Shown: positions 46,269 to 57,404, counted from the stretch's first letter. The stretch: DNA of 64,000 bases from Symbiodinium natans (GCA_905221605.1 CAJNDS010002634.1:684001-748000), one strand, 5' to 3'. Translations and numbers: made by a program. Notes: generated by a model from the letters alone, not told the origin.

Positions 46269-46492
46269 GTTTTGGAGTTTTGGATCGGGCAGCCCCGGAC
46301 ATGAAGGGAGGGGGTGCTTATAGCCGACAAGTTCTGTGCCAGCCAGAATTCCTTTTCTACATGCTGCCTGAAGGTGGGCCCTTAGAGCAACCCCCAAGCG
46401 AAGCACATGAGGAGAACCCTATACCCTCCAACCCTAAGACCCTATCTACTTTTGGGGGGAGGCCGTACTGTAGTTTCTTCATGCCAGCCTTG
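46269..46492 (+). CDS. exon, product unknown
   Basis: After a CCCTAAA array ending CCCTAAG, an open frame encodes about 74 residues including AYSRQVLCQPEFLFYMLP and EQPPSEAHEENPIPSN, and ends at a good donor GTGGTAAC (46493). No family recognised. Confidence 0.45.
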
Positions 46493-46870
46493 GTGGTAAC
46501 GACATGACCTGTCTCGTATGTCATCGCCTCTTGTGGTGAGCTGTTGCTGCAGATATCCTGTCAGCCCCTGCTCAGTGGTTCGTCCAGCTATGTTCGCAGC
46601 AACAAAGAAGCTGAGATGAAGCCCCAAAAGCCCGCACTAATGTGGTTCAGAGCGGTTAAACCAAGCCCTGAAACCTAAGGCAACTAAAGCCGGTGAGCAC
46701 TCTATAGCTTAATTAATGCGCGCCTCTTCGATTCGAAGGTTTAGGGTTTCGAGCAAGCCGGGACGCACAGATGCCCTCACGCCTAAAGCCTAGAAGGAAC
46801 GCAGTCGGACCCTAGACGGTAAGCCTCAGCGCGCCAACCGCACTACGGCCCCTATACCCCCCGAATCGAG

Positions 46871-46946
46871 TTTGACTTGCAAACGGCGAGGGTGCTGAAA
46901 GAGTCCGGCAGCTTCTCGATGATGCGAGGACTTGGCTTGCCTGGGG
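46871..46946 (+). CDS. exon, product unknown
   Basis: The frame FDLQTARVLKESGSFSMM followed by RGLGLPG lies between AATCGAG and donor GTAACAG (46947). It starts in phase 0 and ends in phase 1. It may belong to the same gene as 46269-46492 (phase 0 exit there). Confidence 0.4.
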
Positions 46947-47693
46947 GTAACAGTCTCCAAGCTTGGCGTTCATTGGAGTTGGGGTTTGTCGGGTCTACGG
47001 TCTTGGGTGTGGGGTTTAGGGTCTTTGGTTCTATTTGGCAGATACCCTAAACCCTAAACCCTCAATGCCTAAGTGAGAGTCATGGGCTTTCAAGCCGGCC
47101 TCCTGTCGTAGATAAGGTATCATGGGTATCTCGTGCACGAGTGACGCGACGAGCAATTTTTGCGAGGATCTCTGGGGTGCTAGGGGTACTTAGGGTTGTG
47201 TGCTTTAAGCCCTCTCATAGTCTGCGCCACCAAAGATGTACGGCCCAAGTAAGCCTTCTGCGCAAGCCCCACGCTTCAAACCGTCACATGCCCCCCCCCC
47301 CCCCCCCCCCCCGCGGTTGGCCAGTGGAGTCCGCCATATCCCAGACTCCAAATCCGAGACAACCTTGTAAAAGCCCTCTGTGCATGAGAGAGGAGATGGG
47401 TGGAAGTGAGCCGCTCGGTGCCAAAAAGCGCGGCATATGGCTTTTACATAGCTCAGCAGAAGAACAGCAACCTGGGCCTCGTCTTTCTTAGGATACTGGA
47501 GCTCCTCTGAAAGCCCTACTTAAATCCTACAAACCCTAAACCCCAAACCCTTGTCAGTCTGCTCCAGGTCTGGCACTTGCAGTGCAGGTGGCAGAAAAAA
47601 AACCTTCTTCAACTCTAAACCCTAAACCCGACCAACCCTAACCCTAAACCTAAACCCTAAACTCACCCATAAACCCTGTCCTGGCTACCTCAG

Positions 47694-47777
47694 GAAAGTT
47701 GGAGCTGGGAGGCTCGTGGTCGGTACTGGGCGTTGTCTTGGGCTTGGAGAAGCACAAAACTAGCTTGTTGGCGGGGT
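47694..47777 (+). CDS. exon-like ORF, product unknown
   Basis: After a CCCTAAA-rich stretch and acceptor CTACCTCAG, the frame GKLELGGSWSVLGVVLGL is open. The 3' end is uncertain. Hydrophobic, possibly a membrane segment. Confidence 0.3.
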
Positions 47778-48230
47778 TCCTTTTAAGGGGCATAAACGGG
47801 CACCCATCCATATCCAATATCCTATATCTCTATCTGCTTATCTCTTGACGAGAGTCTGGCATAATTCTTCATAGGTCCAATCCCCTCCCCCAAGCATGAA
47901 ACCCCTCCCCCCCCTACCCCCTATATTAAATACTCCCATTATGGTTATATTGGGGTATAAATATGTCGAAGCCCTGGGTCGGGCCTTTCTCGTTGGTTAC
48001 TTGGAGGCATCCGTTGGCCAGTTCTTTCGGGCCCTTGTGCCCGTTTAATCCCCCCTCTTGTGTTTTTGGTCGAATTCCTCGTGGTGTATAGTCGGCATGG
48101 ACCATGGCACACAAAACCCTTCGTTCTCCAAAAGGGTAGGAGAATGGTGTAGTTTTTGTGTCCCTCGGTCGGTTCCCTGACAAACCCCACCGACTTCCGA
48201 AACCTCGTGTGTGTGTGTGTGTGTGTGTTT

Positions 48231-48268
<38 letters not shown>

Positions 48269-49358
48269 CCGGCCTTCTGGCAGGCTATGTGCGCGACTTG
48301 CTGATCGCTGCATCAAGTTGAGACGAAATGGGATTCTATCCATATATACTTGTCTGCTACGTGTATAATGGTTACGTGCATGTTGTTCTGTCATTGGCCC
48401 TTATTATAATGCCTATTACGGACTGTTAGTATTAGGGGAAACATCCTAAAATATGCCATATTAGAACATATGCTTGTGTTCGAGCGTCCCTCGCGTGCAT
48501 CCTGGATCTTGTTTCCTCTCATGGACGACTGTCGCTTTCGCTGTGGACCTTACACTCAGTCGCTGCTCTTCCTTATAAACTATCGATCGATCCCCTCTAT
48601 CAACATATGTATATGTATATACACATCGTAGCACACAACACCATTAGGGCCATGTTTCTAGAGGCTCATATCAAGGGGAGGGGAAACAAGATAGCAAGGA
48701 GATCACTCCTGAGCTGCGCCTGCGCTGAAAAAACTGGAGACCGCACATGCTTTGCACGATGTTGCCCTGAGCCCTGAGGTCATCATGGGTAGGTAGGTAT
48801 GGTTCACGGTTCAGGATTTCGGGTTTGGAAGGGTTTGGGGGTGCAAACCCCAAAGCCCTAAAACATCCCGAAACCGATGGGTAGTTGTAGGTACAGGGGT
48901 TTAGATGTGAAAGAACTACTTGCTCTCCAGTTCCACCCAGTGTGTCCCGGAGTCTCGCGTGAATTAAAAACACAACGAGGCTCCCCTTGCCGAGCCATCC
49001 CTACAGTTCAGGGAACCCTGAACCCTGAACCCTGAACCCTAAACCCTCCCGCCGAGGATGGACTTGCGGCGGAGCGATCCCACCTCGGTAGACCGGGCGC
49101 GCGAGCCCGAACACCTCAAGAACCATTGGGGGGGGGGGGGGGGGGGCGTATACCCTGGTCACTACCAGAATCCCTGCTAAGGTGTGTTGTGAACCATATA
49201 CTGCTGTAATCCCTAAGACAGGTATGTGAACCATAAGATACTATAATCCCTGTTAAGGTGTGTGAGCCATAAATCCTTGTAGGGTTCACTTGGTCCCGCA
49301 AAGAGATTGAGGGCTTTGGTATCGGGCTTTGGGGGGGCTCAGGCTCATAGTTGCTGGA

Positions 49359-49412
49359 CAGGGTTTAGGGTTTAGGGTTTAGGGTTTAGGGTTTAGGGTT
49401 TAGGGTTTAGGG
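49359..49412 (+). repeat. (TTTAGGG)n array
   Basis: Seven perfect units, then GCTTAATTG. Confidence 0.95.
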
Positions 49413-49451
49413 CTTAATTGAGGTGTAGGGTTCCAAAAAGGGTTTAATTAG

Positions 49452-49797
49452 GGACGTGGAGACTCTGTGCGCGAGGTCCATCAAAGACCGGGGATCCATC
49501 CGGCATTCTCCGATCCTAGACGCGATGAAGACGGATACAGTAGGAGCTGACTCTTCAGCCATCGGTTCCTGGAACTCTATTTGGAGGTTCATGGTACTTG
49601 ACAACCCCAGAGTAGCTGTACTTATAACTCAATTGGCACCACATCAGGGCACACTTCAGAAGGGCTTATAAGTGGGTTATAAGTACAGTTACAGTTGGGT
49701 TAAAAGTACCATGAACCTCCCAGTACACCCCGTTAGCGCCAGGCTTTGGAAGTCTTGCGGCGACCTCAGATTTGAGCTTCGAAACGGCTTGAGCCCG
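49452..49797 (+). CDS. two exons around a family B element
   Basis: 49452-49576 (SIKDRGSIRHSPILDAMK, then TDTVGADSSAIGSW) and 49724-49797 (HPVSARLWKSCGDLRFEL, stop TGA 49797-49799) flank a family B inverted-repeat element with phase 1 on both sides. The left element end is CTATTTGGAGG instead of GTACTTGGAGG, so the donor would be CT, or a cryptic GT at 49564 is used. Product unknown. Confidence 0.4.
49577..49723. mobile_element. family B element coinciding with an intron
   Basis: CTATTTGGAGGTTCATGG to CCATGAACCTCCCAG, with inner GTTATAAGTACAG. Flanking frames join in phase 1. Confidence 0.75.
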
Positions 49798-49947
49798 TGA
49801 GCCAGACATCACAGACATCTGTGAGCTCAAGCCTTCTCAGCTCAGCCTGGAACCTTCCCCCCCTCCCCCCCAAAACTAATCCCTGCCCCTCCGCCCCCCC
49901 CCCCAAACCTAAACCCTACCCTTCTCCTCCCCCCTCAAAAAACGAAG

Positions 49948-50054
49948 CTTCACGAGCAATCCAAAGCCTCGTCCCCGAGACTGGCGCGCACTCCGAGGCT
50001 CGCATGGAAGGATAAGGCCATGCCAACACCTCAGTCTGAGAGGTTGTACTTCGG
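49948..50054 (+). CDS. exon, product unknown (basic)
   Basis: After AACGAAG, the frame LHEQSKASSPRLARTPRL and WKDKAMPTPQSERLYF runs to a GT donor that is part of GTTAGGGTTTAGGG (50055). A CCTAAACCC motif lies upstream. Two other frames are also partly open. Confidence 0.35.
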
Positions 50055-50402
50055 GTTAGGGTTTAGGGTTTAGGGTTTGGGGGTTTAGGGTTTAGGGTGT
50101 AGGGTGTAGGGTTTGGAGTTTAGGGTTTAGGGTTTAGAGTTCAGGGTTTAAAGGTTCCCTCAAACAACTGTTCGCTAAACAACTGTTCGCTGAAGAGCCC
50201 GAATATTCTTTCTCAATTTTTGGGGGTTCTTAAGCAAATAGTAGTATAGGCTTACAGACCTAAGAGGCTACTACTGTGGTACCTTTTTTTGGTGTAGTAT
50301 ACCCTAACTTCCCCCTTCCCCTATAGCTAACCCACAAAAGGAACTACATTGGAGATCCTTCAGGTACTAGGAGATTTATCGGTAGTAATAGGTGGGGGGG
50401 GG

Positions 50403-50492
50403 GAAATATAACTATAACTATAACTATACCTACAACTAGAACTATAACTATAACTATATCTCTAATTATAACTATAACTATAACTGGTTATA
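50403..50492. repeat. 6-bp repeat (ACTATA)n
   Basis: About fourteen imperfect ACTATA units after a G-run. Confidence 0.9.
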
Positions 50493-50593
50493 ACCTCATT
50501 TCGGGTACTTGGAACCCTACTTACACCTACCCAAGAAGCTTCAAGTCTAGGACCGAGAGTAGGCCCTTATTCCGGCACCCTTTTTATGCCCAG

Positions 50594-50712
50594 GTTCCTC
50601 CTGGATCCAGCAGTAGAGTGGCTTAGATTGCTGATCCTAAATATGGCGGTCGCAGAGTCTTCCGAAACCCAAGCAGGAGAAGAGATGCCGAAACCACAGT
50701 TCGCCAGCCCTT
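50594..50712 (+). CDS. exon, product unknown
   Basis: Acceptor TATGCCCAG, frame FLLDPAVEWLRLLILNMA and VAESSETQAGEEMPKPQ, donor T|GTTTAGGG. The donor GT is the start of a telomere-type unit. Phase 2 in, phase 1 out. Clear coding character; family unknown. Confidence 0.5.
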
Positions 50713-50918
50713 GTTTAGGGGTAGGATTTAGGGTTTATAGGGTCTGTAGTGTTTTTAGGTTTTTGTTAGGGTTTTGTCAGGGTGTTGGGGGTTTTGGATG
50801 GCTACCCATTTGAGGCAACCCCGTTTGAGAGCTTGGTAGCGCGGCGTGTGTATTCTGGGTCGAGGGGAGGGAATGCATCCGCCGACTGTCCCCAAGGGTT
50901 TCTCACAACTCGGTGCAG

Positions 50919-51192
50919 ACGCTCATTGTGCAGAAGGTGGGTGTCGGGCGTGCGTGTGCACTTGGAGGTTCATGGTACTGATAACCCGATTTGTAACTGT
51001 ACTTATAACCCACTTATAGGCCCCTTCTTAAGTGCCCTGATTTGGTTAGAATTGGCTTATAAGTGTAGCTATAAGTGGGCTACTAAGTACCATCAACCTC
51101 CAAGCATGGACAGCTTTTGGGCCTCTTAAGCCCGTGGACCTGGGAGTCCAAAGCCCAGATTCGACATTCCCGGACGAAAGCTGATTACACAG
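50919..51192 (+). CDS. two exons separated exactly by a family B element
   Basis: 50919-50957 (TLIVQKVGVGRAC) and 51105-51192 (HGQLLGLLSPWTWESKAQ, then IRHSRTKADYT) are in phase 0 on both sides of a 147-bp element. The element supplies a GC donor (GCACTTGGAGG) and the acceptor CCTCCAAG. An alternative frame ends at a stop soon after 51105. Product unknown. Confidence 0.45.
50958..51104. mobile_element. family B element coinciding with an intron (GC-AG)
   Basis: GCACTTGGAGGTTCATGG to CCATCAACCTCCAAG, 147 bp; phase 0 on both sides. Partial copies at 39911, 41017-41041 and 57500-57567. Confidence 0.8.
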
Positions 51193-51426
51193 GTTAGAAA
51201 TTGCAACCTGAGTCCTAAGCCAGAGTCGCCTTGGAGCTTCGGGCGTCCCTTGCGTTCTATGCCCTTTAGTGCTTTGGGATTTAGGTTCAGGGGGGGGATC
51301 GCAAATGGAAGAAAAGGCCGTTCCAGATTGTGATGCTTTAACCCTAAACCCTAAACCCTAAACTATTTCAACGTAACCCTGCCTGCGGTTCGGCCAGCTA
51401 TGCGGGAGCGAAATAAACCCTAAACT

Positions 51427-51566
51427 TTGTCCAACCCTCCGCCATCTCTGCCTCTGGGCTCCAGTGCTGCTGGGGGTGGGCCATCAACAGCCGAGCAGAA
51501 GCGACGTGCAGGGAGGCTTTTGCTGTTGGATTGCGCCCCTCAGCCTCAGTTTGTTGCAGTTCTGCT
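51427..51566 (-). CDS. exon on the minus strand, product unknown
   Basis: Read on the minus strand, the frame AELQQTEAEGRNPTAK and ASARLLMAHPQQHWSPE is bounded on its 5' side by the AG of a family D element (AAATAGTAG) and on its 3' side by GTTTAGGG. It is one of the few exon-like segments on this strand and the + strand frames here are less convincing. It could be a false positive. Confidence 0.35.
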
Positions 51567-51673
51567 ACTATTTGCTTAAGAGCCCCAAAAGAATACAAAG
51601 ATAATAATCCCTATATTACCCTTAATAAGGAAGAACATTGTTTGTTTTTTCGGGGTTCTTAAGCAATTAATAG
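51565..51673. mobile_element. family D inverted-repeat element
   Basis: CTACTATTTGCTTAAGAGCC and GGGTTCTTAAGCAATTAATAG ends. Its left edge supplies AG to the minus-strand exon-like segment. Confidence 0.8.
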
Positions 51674-51937
51674 TCTAAGTGCTAAGATCCGACCTCTGCA
51701 AGAAGGGATTCTTGGTGAGCTCGCCCTTCCCGGAAGTAACAGCACCCTTGAAACCGACGTGGCCTCTATGAAGGGCGCGCAATACGCAAGCCTGTGGTAC
51801 GGCTTCTTTGCGTTTCTTCGGCACACAGCCTTGTGGTTTAAGGGGACACGGATAAGGTCACCTAAACCTGATACCTGATACCCGAAATCCCAAACCCTAA
51901 ACCCTAAATCCTTGCCTGCTTGTTCTAGCGTGAGAGT

Positions 51938-52018
51938 CGATAACCCCTAAACCCTACAGAACCCTAAACCCTAAACCCTAAACCCTAAACCCTAAACCCT
52001 AAACCCTAAACCCTAAAT
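51938..52018 (-). repeat. (CCCTAAA)n array before the ATG8 start
   Basis: Ten units ending about 34 bp before the ATG8 start codon, so it lies in the promoter or 5' UTR region. Confidence 0.95.
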
Positions 52019-52051
52019 CAAGCTTCAAGCACCTCGAAGGTTTCATCCACC

Positions 52052-55000
52052 ATGGCGGACGTCGCCTACGCCCCGCTTCAGGAGTCGATCCCGTTCGAAA
52101 AGAGGGCAGCGGAGGCCTTCTGATTTTAGGGGGTTTAGGGTTTAGGGTTTAGGGTTTAGGGTTTAGGGTTTAGGGCGCAGCCTGTTGCACGGGTTTCCAG
52201 GGCACCTACGCATGAGGGAGGTAGGGTTCGGTGAGTCTTGCGCTCGAATGCTTTGACGCTTCGTGCCAAAGCACCCGAGCAAAGTACCGAGATCAGAGAG
52301 CCTTGCAGCTCAACTGTCGGGTCTCACCTTGGCTTGCAGTCAGGTGGGTTAAGGAGAGAGGGGTTGCTGTTGTGCCCAACTGCCCTCCATTCCTAAACCC
52401 TCAACCTCAAACTCTAAGCCCTACATCATCGGATGGCACAAAACACCCTATCAACCCTATCAACCCTATCAACCCTATCAACCCTATCAACCCTATAAAC
52501 CCTATAAACCCTATAAACCCCATAAACCCTATAAACCCTATAAACCCTATAAACTATAAACCCTGTAAACCCTATAAACCCCATAAACCCTATAAGCCCT
52601 ATAAACCCTATAAACCGTAAACCTCCTACGGTTGAACACAAGGCGTCCCGGATCCTGGCGAAGTACCCAGATCGTGTGCCTGTGATTTGCGTGTCTTGGG
52701 CTTGAACGCATGGGGGGTCTGGGCTCATATAAAAGGGTTTAGGGTTTAGAGTTTAGGATTTAGGGTTTAGGGTTTAGGGTTTAGGGTTTAGGGTAAGGGT
52801 TTAGGGTTCAGGGTTAAGGGTTGAGAGAGTGGTTTGGTTCGCCAATAGGCTCCTACCCGTAACATAGTACCTTTTTGGTGTAGTATACTAGAACCCCCTG
52901 TAGCTGCAGAATGGAAACTGCCCTGGAGCCTTCAGGCAGAGAGGAGTTTAGGGTTATGGAGGGCCTATGTACGGGTAACTAAGGTGCTCCCTGCGACTCT
53001 TGCATAGTCTTTTGGCCGTCGGGAGATCGGAGTTGAAATTGGTGGCTGTTCTATAGTCGAGCGGCTTTCTGGAATATTCCTGCCAGGAATCCCGCTGTTT
53101 TTTCAAAGCAAAGATACCGATCAGGGACCCCATCCCAAAATCCCTAACTCTATGTAAAGCACCTTGCCCCCGAGGAATCAACAACTAGTGTTTAGGGTTT
53201 AAGGGTTTAAGGGTGTAAGGGTGTAAGGGTTTAGGGGTGTAAGGGTTTAAGGGTATAAGGGTTTTAAGGGTTGAAGGGTTGCAGCGTTTAGGGATAGCAA
53301 AGAGTGGGGTTTCCAGCCCAGGAGAAGGCTCCTTCGACTGAGCTGCCAGAGATCGAGAAGATGCTTTGCCTTCGTCATAGTTCCGCCAGCTTGGGACGTT
53401 TCCCCAGTTTAGGGTTTAGGGTTTAGGGTTAGGCCTTAATCGGGAATATAGTACCTCCTATTATAATCCCTGCTACTAAGGACTGTTAGTATAAGGGGGA
53501 ACATCCCAACAGCCAGCTTTTAACTCTTTGCTTTAGGGCCCTAACAAGAGTTCTTGCTGTTATTTTACTATGATTCTTCGCTTTAGGGCATGATGAGGGC
53601 TCGGTTATTATGAGTACCATAATTTTACTATGATCCTTCGCTCTAGGGCCTGATGAGGGTTCGGGATTTTTGTGTTTAAGGAGTTTGGCGTCTATCGGGC
53701 TTTTGGTTGATTCCTTTACCTGTCAAAGGCATGCTTGCAGAAGTGTGTTCTGATCCTGTATACATTGACGTGATGTTTTTCCATGGTTTCTATGATTTGG
53801 GCTGGAGTCGAGGAGTTTGTTGCAGGCCTCGGGCGATTCGGCGGTTCCGCGGAGGCTCCAGTTTTTGGGGGCTTTGGGTTTAGGGTTTAGGGTTTAGGGT
53901 TTGGAGGGGCCGCGCCTGCCCCAAAGCTTGAGACTCAAGCTCGGCAACTTGGCTACTTTGCGGCTACATGGGTTTGCCTGGAGTTTCATGCGTAGCTGCA
54001 GTTGGGAATAAAAGTATGGCAACTATAGTGACGATGCCAGTTTTACTTGTTTTCTTCCGGCACCCGCAGCCGTAGATAGAATCAACTACCTTAAGCCCTG
54101 ATCCAGTTCAGAGAGTTTGGGTTGGGAGATCCACTTAGGAGAAAGTTCTTGGTTCCTGCGTCCATGCTTTGTGCCTTTGCTGCATTTGGGTTCGGCTCTC
54201 TGCCCTAGGCCACAGGTTCGAGGTTTGGGTTTGGGGGATTTGGGGTTTCGGGCGCGCGTTGCCCCCAGTCCGTTGTTAAGCAAAGGTGGAATGCGCAGAA
54301 ATCTGCACTTTCGGCCGTGGCGCAAGCGAGCTTTCTTCCTCAGGTAAATCTGGTACAGCTTTAGCCCTACAGCGGCTCATGATACAGGGGGCATCCGGGG
54401 ATTGGGTCCGGGCAAACTCAAGCCCCCTCCTGAACGAGAGTTGAAAGTCCAGAGCCTCTCAGAGGATCATTAGGTGGGTACGGAAGAGGCGCGGATGCGC
54501 AGGTTGCATGCAGGTTAGCTGTGAGCAAAGCACACGTGCGCATTGCTTGTGGTTGCCTTGGTGGCTGTGACATTTGGGTGGTTGTCAAAAAGATGCTCCC
54601 TTTTGGGGTGCCCTAAATATTAGGTGCCGTATTATAATAGGGATCCAAAAAGGGAAGCATTTTTTTTGACAACCACCCATTTTGAGGCGGCGAGTTCAAG
54701 TACATCGTCCACAAGCAGCTTGTCGAATGGCACGTCAAACCTTGGATCCTCAACCTCAGTCTGCGGAAGACCCTTGCTCTCAGCCCCCAAAGCTCGCATG
54801 GGTGTTTCCGACAAGTAGAGGTACTCTTTTGGGGGTCCTTGCAATAAGGATTATTATCGGTCCTTGGGTACATAAGTGGTGGCACGCAGTCGTTTCTACA
54901 CTCGCATGGTCGCACCACTCACTGTGCTCCTCGGCCACGACCTCGTGGACGCTTTTTGAACCTCTGGTTTCAATAGGTTTTGCGATAACTACGAAACCGA

Positions 55001-56878
55001 CTGATATGGAAGCTGCATAGTGAGCACGATCTCTGGCCTTGAGTCCAAGGCGTTTAGGGCTTGCGGGATTAGATTTACGAGTTACGTTTATTTTAACACC
55101 TATGACAAATGCGAGAATTTGCTTAATTATTTTCGAGTTCTACTCATCTTAATACTTAATAACAACTGCAATGATCTTCATAGGTTGTGAACCTTAAAGG
55201 CCCTCAACCTCCGCCACTGGCCCCAGGCACATCCAACAGGCCTCTTCCGGTAAAGGCCTCGCAGCAGACCAGGCACAGTCGGCTGCTTCAGGGCTTCTCT
55301 GAACCCTAAACCCTAAACCCCAAACCCAGACCCTAAACCCTGAACCCTAAACCCTAAACCCCAACTCTAAACCCTAAACTCCTAAACAAAACCTTACGGC
55401 CAAACGCCTGAGCCCGGATGCTGAACGTTTGCGTCTCCGATGTCAAACTAGGAGGTTTAGGGGGGTGGCTGACAATTGCTCTTGAAATATCTGCAAAGGG
55501 TATGCTTGCGTAGGGTCTAAGGTGTTTGGAGTTTTGGGTGCCATTCACCGGGTGCCCACGCGTTTGTCACAGAGAGGGCGGAACAGTTAGTGAATTCTAC
55601 TTAAATCCTAGCAACCCTGTAAACCCTATAAGCACTATAAATCCAAAACCCCCAAGCGAGACGGATGAGGGGGGACTCGGCAAGTGGCAATTGCCCAGGT
55701 CCCTTTTCCTTTGTCCCGAAATACTCGCACGGTAGCAATTTGCGGTTGAGGGTATAAGGTTTAGGGTTTAGGGTTTAGGGATGTTTAGGGTTTAGGGCTC
55801 AGCGTCTCAGAGGTCCTTCAACAGTACTTCGTCGATTTTCGCTGGCCATGAGTAGGTCAATGAGAGCCTTATCCTAAATTCTAGGCCGTAAAACGAAAGT
55901 TCGAGGTTATTCTCCTGAGATGCTTCTGAGCCGTGAGATTACCTGCAGCAGGGACAAAGGCACAGGCCTCGGCAAAGCACAACCATGAATCCCAAGACCC
56001 TCAACACACCCAAAACCCTGTCAACCCCAGACCCTGCGTTGCTGAGTCGCAAACTCCCGACACCACACCGGAAGCACAGCATCCTGAGTTGAAGAATGCG
56101 TCTTGTAGTTGGGCAACCCCTGGAGAGAGAGAGAGAGAGAGATCGGCGTGGTACAGAGTTTCAGGTACAGGGCCATGGCCCTAAATATTTATAAGACTTG
56201 GCAGCCCCCAAATCCAGCACTGCCTGCCGTGGGCTTCTGGGCTTTGTGGGAGTGGTTGCTCGTGAGCTTTTTGACAGGTCATCTATCTCTTCACCCGGAA
56301 GGACAAGACCAAGAAGCAAGTGGCCTGCCTGCGTTTAAGGTTTCCAATCGGCCGTGAAGACGAGTTTACATGGGGGGGAGGGGGGCCTTTCAAGAAGATG
56401 CACCTAAACCTTAAACCCTAAACCCCAAACCCTAAACCCTAAACCCTAAGCCCAATTTGCTATCGGCTCCAGGGTCCTTGAGCAACCTCGGTTGCTGCTT
56501 GGGATCTTGGCATGAGAGCTCCCAGAGGTGAAGACAGGTGCTGTGATGTCCGAGCTCTACGACAGCAGCCGGTCAGAAGATGGGCCACGGCCTCAGGGGT
56601 TTAGGGTTTAGGGTTTAGGGTTTAAGGTTCAGGGTTTAGGGTTTGGCGGTTTCGGGTTCGGGGGGTTGGAGGGTTTGGGGGTTTTGGCGTTTTGGGGTTT
56701 TGGGGTTTCGCAGCTCACAGATCAGTGCTTCAATGTGAAGGGCGGCAGGATGGTTTTAGGCAAGATCCCTAAACCTAAGCCCCAAACCCTAAAAAATGCT
56801 TGAGCCCAAACCCTCTTCACATCCTGCAGGTTCTTGTACATCATCTACAGCGCGGAGAACACCCTGGGCTCCAACTGA
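52052..56878 (+). CDS. ATG8: ATG8-family ubiquitin-like autophagy protein, nine exons, complete
   Basis: ATG8 is conjugated through a C-terminal glycine to membrane lipid; in alveolates it serves autophagy and, in apicomplexans, the apicoplast. Exons: 52052-52114 (ATG; IPFEKRAAE), 52643-52690 (AKYPDRVPVIC), 53322-53359 (EKAPSTELPEIE), 54139-54170 (RKFLVPASML), 54687-54721 or 54724 (GEFKYIVHKQL), 55240-55272 (SSGKGLAADQ), 56278-56301 or 56319 (VIYLFTRK), 56528-56583 (KTGAVMSELYDSSRSED), 56830-56878 (FLYIIYSAENTLGSN, stop TGA). Total is about 125-133 aa, the usual family size. The KYPDRVPVI, EFKY and YSAENTLG blocks are diagnostic. The Gly is followed by Ser-Asn, so Atg4-type trimming would be needed, unlike apicomplexan ATG8, which ends in Gly. 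Donors are GC, GT, GA, GT, GT, GC, GA or GT, GC; phases match at every join. Intron 1 holds a TTTAGGG array and a 9-bp repeat; the intron before 54687 holds an inverted-repeat element. Confidence 0.9.
52134..52172 (+). repeat. (TTTAGGG)n array in ATG8 intron 1
   Basis: Five units starting about 20 bp after the exon 1 GC donor. Confidence 0.95.
52440..52620 (-). repeat. 9-bp repeat AACCCTATC/AACCCTATA
   Basis: About 20 units, five with C at the last position then the rest with A. It sits in ATG8 intron 1. The INPINP-type translation is a repeat artefact. Confidence 0.9.
53186..53285 (+). repeat. 8-9 bp derived telomere-type repeats (GGGTTTAA, GGGTGTAA)
   Basis: About eleven units in ATG8 intron 2, just before exon 3. 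Confidence 0.9.
54576..54678. mobile_element. family C inverted-repeat element, copy 2
   Basis: GGGTGGTTGTCAAAAAG and TTTTTGACAACCACCC, flanked by ATTT on both sides. Right end lies 9 bp before ATG8 exon 54687. Confidence 0.85.
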
Positions 56879-57104
56879 GTGTCCTGGCAGCATCCCTCCA
56901 GCTCTCATCAGTCGGCTTACTAGCTGAGGATGTAACCATGATAGCCTTTTGGGGATAGGGTTTTGGGTTTCGGGTTCAGGGTTCAGGGTTCAGGGTTCAG
57001 GGTTTAGGGTTTAGGGTTGAGGTATATAATCCTACCTTAATTGAAAGGTGAGCCTGTTATGGCCCAGGGTACTCAGCATCTAGGTTGGTGTTTCTTTCTT
57101 TCAG

Positions 57105-57404
57105 GGATGGTGTCCGCGAATCGGGGTTTTAAGGGCACAGCAGGCTGTGAGAAGGCGTCTAGTTATAGGGGTTCTTAAGGGAGGGGCTTCATGGGGGCTA
57201 GGTATTTAGGGAATTTTTAGGGAAGCTTTGGGAGCCTTAGGGAGTAGTGGGGAGTACTGGGGGGGCCTTGGGTGACATACCCCTCCTTGAACCCCCCTCC
57301 CCCTTAGGAACTCTATAGTTACCAAGCTGAATCCCGGTCAAAGTCTTGCAGCACCTCGTTCCCTGTCCAAAAGCATCGCCCAACCCTACCGAAAGGCGGC
57401 TAAT
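57105..57404 (+). CDS. two exons joined across a family E element
   Basis: 57105-57161 (MVSANRGFKGTAGCEKAS, after TTTCTTTCTTTCAG) and 57319-57404 (TKLNPGQSLAAPRSLSKS, then IAQPYRKAAN) meet in phase 1 (A|TT). The intron between is a complete inverted-repeat element with GT and AG at its ends. The second exon ends at GTAGCACC, the first bases of a family F element. This gene begins about 230 bp after the ATG8 stop. Product unknown. Confidence 0.55.
57162..57318. mobile_element. family E element coinciding with an intron (GT-AG)
   Basis: GTTATAGGGGTTCTTAAGGG to CCCTTAGGAACTCTATAG, 157 bp. First two and last two bases are GT and AG, and the exons join in phase 1. Confidence 0.85.

Noticed and set aside
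52231-52620. 129-codon ORF with INPINP repeats
   Set aside because: Its second half is the 9-bp AACCCTATA array. The first part (52233-52343) looks coding in two frames and ends at a GTGGG donor, but it lies inside ATG8 intron 1 and has no phase link, so it was not called.
53322-53367. Deletion of the KFLVP segment in ATG8
   Set aside because: First reading joined 53367 directly to 54687 and lost eight residues; the micro-exon 54139-54170 with a GA donor at 53360 restores the full family sequence in phase.
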